A stretch of DNA of 5,321 bases from Acidocella sp. (GTDB taxonomy: Bacteria; Pseudomonadota; Alphaproteobacteria; Acetobacterales; Acetobacteraceae). This document shows, in pieces, positions 1 to 4,010 of the stretch. The stretch covers positions 1 through 5,321 of the forward strand of contig JAQNCU010000228.1 of the NCBI GenBank assembly GCA_029077775.1. The letters run 5' to 3'. The notes beneath the pieces are model-generated. The model searched no databases, was not told the DNA's origin, and was given only the letters and a program-made list of their open reading frames with translations. Position numbers and translations under genes: made by a program. Each line of letters begins with the position of its first letter. Position 1 is the first letter of the stretch.

Positions 1-1
1 T

Positions 2-481
2 TATGTCAAAGGCGAGCATGGCAGCGAATTGCTCTCGATCCGGATCGGCGAGCAGGAATTCGCGATGGATATACGCTCGATCCGCGAGATCAGGGGGTGG
101 ATCGCATCGACCCATTTGCCCCATGCACCGTCTTATATCAAAGGCATGATCAATCTGCGCGGCACCGTGCTGCTGGTGATCGACCTTGCCGAGCGCCTTG
201 GGCTTGTCTCGCGGGAGCCGAATGCGGCCTCGGTCGTGGTGGTGGTGGAAGCCGGTGACCGCGTGGCCGGGCTGCTGGTGGATGCGGTTTGCGATATCAT
301 CACCGTGACCGATGATGTTCGACAGGCAACGCCCGATACCGGCAGCCAGATTTCGCATGATTATATCGAGGGTCTGATCATGCGTGACAACCGGATCATC
401 AGCATCGTTTCCATCCAGGCGATCATGCCCGAGGTTTCGGCGGAAACTATGTTGCGGCAGGACGCTGGCATGGCCGCCTGA
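2..481 (+). CDS. CheW-like chemotaxis coupling protein, 5' end missing
   Basis: This is the C-terminal part of a CheW-domain protein, the cytoplasmic adaptor that couples methyl-accepting chemoreceptors to the CheA histidine kinase. The reading frame is open from position 2. The domain begins almost at once (LLSIRIGEQEFAMDI), followed by the family core REIRGW, then HAPSYIKGMINLRGTVLLVI, then GLLVDAVCDIITV, and finally IEGLIMRDNRIISIVSI near the C-terminus. About 159 residues are visible, so nearly the whole domain is present, as expected for a stand-alone CheW of roughly 150-180 residues. A TTG at 29 could in principle start translation, but it lacks a ribosome binding site and the frame stays open upstream with a plausible N-terminal tail, so the true start is probably just outside the window. 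No CheA, receiver or methyltransferase module follows. The gene is probably the last of a chemotaxis operon lying to the left (inference). Confidence 0.9.
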   Translation, partial: YVKGEHGSELLSIRIGEQEFAMDIRSIREIRGWIASTHLPHAPSYIKGMINLRGTVLLVIDLAERLGLVSREPNAASVVVVVEAGDRVAGLLVDAVCDIITVTDDVRQATPDTGSQISHDYIEGLIMRDNRIISIVSIQAIMPEVSAETMLRQDAGMAA

Positions 482-501
482 CGGTTGGTCGCCCGCGTAT
501 T

Positions 502-521
502 CGTTTCACGCCGCTGAAACG
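502..521. other. Perfect inverted repeat over a stop codon at the convergent junction
   Basis: CGTTTCA (502-508) and TGAAACG (515-521) form a perfect 7-bp stem around a 6-nt loop, cgccgc. The left arm contains the stop codon (506-508) of the minus-strand gene, and the structure begins 21 bases past the stop of the cheW-like gene. This is the right place for a shared bidirectional transcription end. However, the stem is rich in A-T pairs and no T-run follows on either strand, so it is not a textbook rho-independent terminator. Confidence 0.4.
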
Positions 522-1156
522 CTCTCAAACTCCCAAAAATTGGCACGTGCGGATGTCCGGGCGATAAAGCTGCGTAATTGCGGGTGCTGCCAGCCTTCGG
601 CGCCGATCAATGCGTTGATCGGGGCGAAAAATTCATGCGCATGGGGAACGTGGGATGACGAAAAAACCTCATAATGGCGCGAACGCAGCGCGTACATCAC
701 CCGTATGTCACGCACCGGTAGCGTGAGGGGCATTGTCGGCTCGTTAGGCAAAAGTCCAGTATAACGCCAGCGTTGCATGCTGTTGGCAGACGAGACGGTG
801 CCGCGCAGCCATTCAAGCGGGCAGACCGCCAGAAGCGAATGCATGGAGGGGGCGAAACGGGACCGTTTGTCGAGTAAATTCTGAAATGATCCACAAGCCT
901 CGATGGCGAAAATATCGACATAGGGGTCGCGCTCGACGCCGCCAAAGCATAGCCACAGGCCATCGGGCACCGTGCGAAGCCGATTAGAACCGGGCATTTT
1001 CAGAAATGGGTGGTCGAATTCATCCGCCATACCTGGCCGCGCTTTCATCCATGCCCGCCGTGCGCCCTTGGCCGGGTCTGCCAGCCCTGGCGGTTGCTGA
1101 GGCCAGCTTCGTAGTTTTTGACGCACGATAGCGTCCATGCTGGTTGCGATCGGCAT
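506..1156 (-). CDS. Conserved-looking protein of unknown function, 216 residues
   Basis: I do not recognise a named family, so no function is assigned. The frame is open for 216 codons with coding-like codon use. The ATG at 1156 is preceded by a good ribosome binding site, GAAGGA, with 8 bases between (complement of 1165-1170). The protein has no signal peptide, no membrane segment and no helix-turn-helix that I can see, so it is probably soluble and cytoplasmic. The N-terminal third is basic and proline-rich (RSWPQQPPGLADPAKGARRAW). A central block, DPYVDIFAIEACGSFQNLLDKRSRF (about residues 78-102), and the later segments LLAVCPLEWLRG and LTLPVRDIRVMYALRSRHYEVF read like a folded alpha/beta domain. 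The C-terminus, HAHEFFAPINALIGAEGW onward, ends in a short helix. It is transcribed away from the efflux operon and toward the cheW-like gene. Its divergent position suits a regulator, but nothing in the protein supports that role. Confidence 0.72.
   Translation of the reverse strand: MPIATSMDAIVRQKLRSWPQQPPGLADPAKGARRAWMKARPGMADEFDHPFLKMPGSNRLRTVPDGLWLCFGGVERDPYVDIFAIEACGSFQNLLDKRSRFAPSMHSLLAVCPLEWLRGTVSSANSMQRWRYTGLLPNEPTMPLTLPVRDIRVMYALRSRHYEVFSSSHVPHAHEFFAPINALIGAEGWQHPQLRSFIARTSARANFWEFESVSAA
596..628. repeat. Strong imperfect hairpin inside the unknown gene
   Basis: CCGATCAA (603-610) and TTGATCGG (615-622) are perfect 8-base complements separated by the four-base loop tgcg. The pairing continues outward after one G-G mismatch with GC/GC and, past a one-base bulge, TTC/GAA, reaching 596-628. 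It lies within codons for the segment APINALIGAEG of the minus-strand protein, about 100-120 bases before its stop. No T-run follows on either strand. It could be an RNA structure affecting the 3' end of the transcript, a protein-binding palindrome, or a coincidence of coding for two similar short segments (PIN and LIG) in opposite order. Confidence 0.55.
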
Positions 1157-1164
1157 TTTTGTAT

Positions 1165-1170
1165 TCCTTC
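1165..1170 (-). promoter_or_regulatory. Ribosome binding site of the unknown minus-strand gene
   Basis: Read on the minus strand this is GAAGGA, eight bases before the ATG at 1156. It fixes that ATG as the start in preference to the later in-frame ATG at residue 7. Confidence 0.65.
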
Positions 1171-1204
1171 GGTTTGGTGAGACAACGCAACTTTAACGAG
1201 AATA

Positions 1205-1225
1205 CGGACGAAATCCGACTCGGAT
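1205..1225. promoter_or_regulatory. Cluster of CGGA/TCCG half-sites, possible operator
   Basis: ATCCG-ACT-CGGAT (1213-1225) is a perfect 13-base palindrome with an unpaired centre. A further CGGA at 1205-1208 pairs in inverted orientation with the TCCG at 1214-1217. The result is three alternating half-sites within 21 bases, lying 49-69 bases upstream of the start codon of the unknown minus-strand gene. Spacing and symmetry would suit a dimeric regulator, but no regulator is encoded in the window, so the role is inferred. Confidence 0.25.
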
Positions 1226-1235
1226 GCAAGGTGTT

Positions 1236-1263
1236 TTTATGAATTTCCGTGCTTTATGGTAAA
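1236..1263 (-). promoter_or_regulatory. Weak candidate sigma-70-like promoter for the unknown gene
   Basis: On the minus strand TTTACC (complement of 1258-1263) and CATAAA (complement of 1236-1241) are separated by 16 bases, each matching the consensus boxes at four of six positions. The pair lies in the AT-rich core, 80 bases or more upstream of the ATG at 1156. Chance matches of this quality are common in AT-rich DNA. Confidence 0.15.
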
Positions 1264-1310
1264 AATATTGTAAATACGTAATGATTTATGACCTTTCCGC
1301 AAGGGTCTGA

Positions 1311-1466
1311 TTTTATAACAACCCCATCGATCATGTCCGCATCGTGACCGAAGACGGGCGCTTCAAAAAACGCGGAGACCGCCAAAATTGGCATATATCT
1401 AGTGATTTTGCGTGGTCAGCATATTGCCGGATGGCTATTTCCGGGCCATGCCATGAACAAAAATAA
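1311..1466 (+). pseudogene. Coding-like fragment without a start, possible gene remnant
   Basis: Between a TGA at 1308 and a TAA at 1464 one plus-strand frame stays open for 51 codons. Its first part (1326-1385) reads IDHVRIVTEDGRFKKRGDRQ, with 13 of 20 third positions G or C, as in the real genes nearby, and it starts abruptly where the AT-rich segment ends. No start codon with a ribosome binding site is available. The second half (NWHISSDFAWSAY and on) looks less gene-like. It could be the decayed end of a deleted gene; a segment shaped like VxxDGRFxKRG is seen near the C-terminus of some amidohydrolases, but this resemblance is too short to rely on. Chance is a real alternative. Confidence 0.2.
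1381..1392. promoter_or_regulatory. GCCAAAATTGGC palindrome upstream of the efflux operon
   Basis: Five-base arms GCCAA and TTGGC flank a central AA, about 90 bases before the start of the adaptor gene. The site could be an operator for a repressor or activator of the operon. It is short, and nothing else in the window confirms it. Confidence 0.22.
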
Positions 1467-1473
1467 CGAGTGA
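1453..1473 (+). other. Mini-ORF (MNKNNE) ending in the adaptor gene's Shine-Dalgarno
   Basis: An ATG at 1453 opens six codons that end with a TGA at 1471-1473, touching the GAGGAGG ribosome binding site at 1472-1478. Such an arrangement can couple translation of a leader peptide to the next gene. However, the ATG has no ribosome binding site of its own, so it may not be translated. Confidence 0.15.
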
Positions 1474-1478
1474 GGAGG
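1472..1478 (+). promoter_or_regulatory. Strong ribosome binding site deciding a TTG start
   Basis: GAGGAGG lies five bases before the TTG at 1484. The frame has no in-frame ATG or GTG upstream before a stop at 1454, so this site is the main argument that translation begins at TTG. Confidence 0.8.
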
Positions 1479-1483
1479 CTAGC

Positions 1484-2476
1484 TTGGAATTATCGCCCCC
1501 GCGCCGGAATTTGCGGCCGTTTATCATCCTGGGGGTTGTCCTTGGCGTCATTGCGTTGGGGTGCTTCGGCTATTGGTGGTTGAATAAGGGATATGACAGC
1601 ACGAGCGACGCACAGATTGACGGGCCGATCTATACCATCGCGCCGCAGATCGCGGGGCGGGTGGCGCAAGTGTTGGTTCATGACAACCAGCATGTAGCCG
1701 CGGGCCAGGCGTTGGTGGTGCTGGATTCCCGCGCGGCGCATGTCGCCCTCGCCCGGGCGCAGGCGCAGGCTGCCCAGGCGGATGCACAAAATGCCGTAGC
1801 CCGCGCGCAGGCCGCCGAGGCAAACGCGCAGGAGGCCGAGGCGCAAGCCGATTTGCAGCAGGCGCAACAAAATTACGACCGTTATCGCCAGGTGAACCAG
1901 CGCGCGATCACGCAGCAACAGCGCGATGCGGCGACCGCGACGATTATGACCATGCGGGCCAGGGATAATGCCGCCATAGCCGCCCAGGGTGCGGCACAGG
2001 CGAGCATGGAAGCCGCGCAGGCGGCGGTGCAGTCGGCCCAGGTTGGTGTGCAGAATGCGCGTCTCGATCTCTCATACACGGTCATCACCGCTCCGGGTGC
2101 AGGCCATGTTTCGATAAAGACCATCGAACCCGGCGATGTTGTCGCCCCGGGAACCGCGATGATGGCAGTGGTGGGCGATGCGGTCTGGGTGACCGCGAAT
2201 TTCAAGGAGACCGAACTGGGTGTTATCAAACCCGGTGCTGTGGCGCATATCCGCGTGGATGCCATCCCCGGTATTGTGTTCAAGGCGCGGGTCAACAGCA
2301 TCCAATACGGCACCGGGGCGGTGTTCTCACTGCTGCCAGCACAGAACGCCACCGGCAATTACATAAAAATTGTGCAGCGCGTGCCTGTGAAGCTGGTTTT
2401 CGACGATCCTCGCATCGGCCAGTACATGCTTGCCCCTGGCATGTCTTGCGAACCTTCGATCGTGATCGGGCCGTGA
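1484..2476 (+). CDS. HlyD/EmrA-family periplasmic adaptor of a tripartite efflux pump
   Basis: This is the membrane-fusion protein that links the inner-membrane MFS pump to the outer-membrane channel. In its 330 residues: a cytoplasmic tail with PPRRNLRPF; one membrane anchor at about 13-33; the family motif DSTSDAQIDG (38-47); the first half of a lipoyl domain at about 48-82 (IAPQIAGRV, VAAGQALVVLD); an alpha-helical hairpin at about 83-195, very rich in Ala and Gln, with its turn near NQRAITQQQRD; the second lipoyl half TVITAPGAGHVSIKTIEPGDVV (199-220); and a beta-barrel part with WVTANFKETELGVIKPG (235-251) and the EmrA-like end QNATGNYIKIVQRVPVKLVFDD (287-308). It is shorter than E. coli EmrA (about 390), mainly through a shorter hairpin. 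Translation starts at TTG behind GAGGAGG. It is first in the operon; the next start overlaps or lies 11 bases beyond its stop. The exported compound cannot be inferred. AaeA-like adaptors are the main alternative within the same superfamily. Confidence 0.93.
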   Translation: MELSPPRRNLRPFIILGVVLGVIALGCFGYWWLNKGYDSTSDAQIDGPIYTIAPQIAGRVAQVLVHDNQHVAAGQALVVLDSRAAHVALARAQAQAAQADAQNAVARAQAAEANAQEAEAQADLQQAQQNYDRYRQVNQRAITQQQRDAATATIMTMRARDNAAIAAQGAAQASMEAAQAAVQSAQVGVQNARLDLSYTVITAPGAGHVSIKTIEPGDVVAPGTAMMAVVGDAVWVTANFKETELGVIKPGAVAHIRVDAIPGIVFKARVNSIQYGTGAVFSLLPAQNATGNYIKIVQRVPVKLVFDDPRIGQYMLAPGMSCEPSIVIGP

Positions 2477-3999
2477 AAGACAGGCGGATGAATGTGCCGC
2501 TTCCGCGCTCGCCCACCGGGCCATTCAACCCTTGGATGATCGCCTGCATGATCTCGATCGCGCCGTTCATGGAGGTGTTGGACACCACCATCGCCAATGT
2601 TTCGCTCACCCATATCGCGGGCTCGCTGGGGGCCAGCCAGTCTGAGAGCACCTGGGTGCTGACCAGCTATCTGGTTTCCAACAGCATTATTTTGCCGATC
2701 AGCGGCTGGCTGGCGCAGGTCGTGGGGCGGAAGCGTTTTTATCAGATCTGCGTGGCGCTGTTCACCCTCAGCTCGGTTTTATGCGCGGTCTCCACCTCGC
2801 TGGACATGATTATCATCGCCCGCATTTTGCAGGGTCTGGGCGGTGGCGGTTTGCAACCGGCGGCGCAATCCATGCTGGCCGACAGCTTCCCGCAGGAGAA
2901 GCGCCCGCAGGTTTTCGCGCTGTTCGGCTTTACCATCATCGTCGCCCCCGCCACCGGGCCGATTTTGGGCGGGTGGCTGACCGATAATTTGTCCTGGCAC
3001 TGGATATTCCTCATCAACCTGCCGATCGGCCTGGTGGCGTTGACATTGATCGGGATTTTCATCTCCGAGCCCGCTTTGTTGATCAAGGAGCGCCGGGAGA
3101 TGCTGGCGCGCGGCCTGAAGCTCGATTATTTCGGGCTGTTTCTGGTTGCCGCCGGGTTTGGCGCCTTGCAGATATTCCTGGATAAATTCGAGCTCGATAA
3201 TGGCTTTTCCTCGCCGGTTATCGTCACCTTATGCGCTGTTTTTGTCGTCAGCCTGAGCACGCTGGCGGTGTGGGAGTGGCAGCACCCCCAGCCCGTGATG
3301 AATTTTCGGCTGTTCAAAATCCGCAATTTTGCGATCTGCTCGGTGGTCATGTTTTTTATCGGCTTTTTGTTCCTCTCCTCCACCCAATTATTGCCGCAGC
3401 TTTCGCAAACATTGCTCGGCTATGATTCCGAGACCGCGGGGATGGCGCTGGCCCTGGGCAGTGTGGTCACCATTCTGGTGATGCCGTTGGCCGGGTTTGT
3501 TACCGGGCGGTTTGTCCAGCCACGATTTTTAATGGCGTTTGCGCTCATCGAGATCGGGGTGTCTTTGATCCTCGATGCGCATTTGTCGCTTAACGTCACG
3601 TTTAACGATTTGTCCCTGGTGCGGATTGGCCAGGTGGTGGCGCTGCCGTTTATCTACATTCCGGTTTCCGCCAGTTCTTATATCGGGATGCCCGGGGTTA
3701 ACAACGGTGAGGCGGCGGCGCTGATCAACCAGATGCGCAATATCGGTGGCAGCATCGGGATATCATTCGTGACCAGTATGCTGGCCTGGCGGACCCAGTT
3801 TCACCATGCGCGGTATGTAGAATCCATCACACCGTATACCAGCCTGCACGGAATGAGCATGGCGGCGTTGGCCCGGATGGTGCAGACACAAGCGGTGTTT
3901 GCCAGCTATCTTGACGTATTTTGGATTATCGGCGTCATCGCTTTGTGCGTCTGGCCGATGGTGCTGTTTCTCAAGTCGCCCCCGAAGCGGGCCGGTTAA
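2473..3999 (+). CDS. DHA2-family (EmrB-type) MFS drug/proton antiporter
   Basis: This is the inner-membrane pump of the efflux system, expected to exchange protons for a hydrophobic or drug-like substrate. Its 508 residues match the usual EmrB length of about 510, and the hydrophobic pattern suits 14 transmembrane helices. Visible motifs are EVLDTTIANVSL (34-45, the DHA2 signature in TM1), GWLAQVVGRKR (78-88, MFS motif A), RILQGLGGGGLQP (117-129, motif B), APATGPILGGWL (158-169, motif C) and NLSWHWIFLINLPIG (172-186). NQMRNIGGSIGIS (419-431) is typical of the late helices. I chose the GTG at 2473 because it overlaps the adaptor's TGA by four bases (GTGA), which suggests translational coupling. 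The ATG at 2488, 15 bases further on and also in frame, is a real alternative giving 503 residues; neither has a strong ribosome binding site. Gene order adaptor-pump-channel is standard for EmrAB-type operons. Confidence 0.93.
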   Translation: MKDRRMNVPLPRSPTGPFNPWMIACMISIAPFMEVLDTTIANVSLTHIAGSLGASQSESTWVLTSYLVSNSIILPISGWLAQVVGRKRFYQICVALFTLSSVLCAVSTSLDMIIIARILQGLGGGGLQPAAQSMLADSFPQEKRPQVFALFGFTIIVAPATGPILGGWLTDNLSWHWIFLINLPIGLVALTLIGIFISEPALLIKERREMLARGLKLDYFGLFLVAAGFGALQIFLDKFELDNGFSSPVIVTLCAVFVVSLSTLAVWEWQHPQPVMNFRLFKIRNFAICSVVMFFIGFLFLSSTQLLPQLSQTLLGYDSETAGMALALGSVVTILVMPLAGFVTGRFVQPRFLMAFALIEIGVSLILDAHLSLNVTFNDLSLVRIGQVVALPFIYIPVSASSYIGMPGVNNGEAAALINQMRNIGGSIGISFVTSMLAWRTQFHHARYVESITPYTSLHGMSMAALARMVQTQAVFASYLDVFWIIGVIALCVWPMVLFLKSPPKRAG

Positions 4000-4003
4000 G
4001 GAG
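3998..4003 (+). promoter_or_regulatory. Ribosome binding site deciding the GTG start of the outer-membrane factor
   Basis: AAGGAG overlaps the stop codon of the pump gene and sits seven bases before the GTG at 4011. It supports that GTG, which also gives a complete lipoprotein signal peptide. Confidence 0.75.
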
Positions 4004-4010
4004 TTATCTC

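Larger units (their letters stand above)
1157..1483. other. Divergent intergenic region between the unknown gene and the efflux operon
   Basis: This stretch of 327 bases holds no convincing intact gene. It must contain the leaders, and probably the promoters, of both divergent units. Its middle (about 1230-1320) is clearly AT-rich against the GC-rich flanks. It contains a cluster of CGGA/TCCG half-sites (1205-1225), a GCCAAAATTGGC palindrome (1381-1392), a short coding-like open stretch (1311-1466) and a seven-codon mini-ORF (1453-1473, stop included) just before the adaptor gene. No strong sigma-70 promoter with good -35 and -10 boxes is evident on either strand, so transcription may need an activator or use a divergent alphaproteobacterial consensus. 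Confidence 0.6.

Noticed and set aside
3..110. ATG at position 3 as the start of a gene
   Set aside because: It is in a different frame from the CheW domain, has no protein-like content and overlaps the conserved domain start.
384..674. 96-codon plus-strand open frame spanning the convergent junction
   Set aside because: It crosses the end of the cheW-like gene and the 3' part of the unknown gene on the opposite strand, and its peptide has no domain-like pattern; it is a shadow.
905..923. Possible PD-(D/E)XK-type nuclease core in the unknown protein (VDIFAIEAC)
   Set aside because: The expected second acidic residue followed by X-K is absent (E-A-C instead), so a nuclease call would not be supported.
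1020..1229. 69-codon minus-strand open frame upstream of and overlapping the unknown gene
   Set aside because: It overlaps the better-supported gene in another frame and lacks a ribosome binding site.
1287..1319. Plus-strand promoter with TATAAC at 1314-1319
   Set aside because: No acceptable -35 box lies 16-18 bases upstream and it lacks a proper extended -10, so it was not listed as a feature.
1431..1449. ATGGC/GCCAT inverted repeat with a 9-base loop before the adaptor gene
   Set aside because: Five-base arms with a loop of this size are expected by chance; no other support.
1490..2358. Long minus-strand open frames opposite the adaptor gene
   Set aside because: GC-rich coding DNA commonly yields these; they are rich in Arg and Pro, lack ribosome binding sites and oppose a clear HlyD-family gene.
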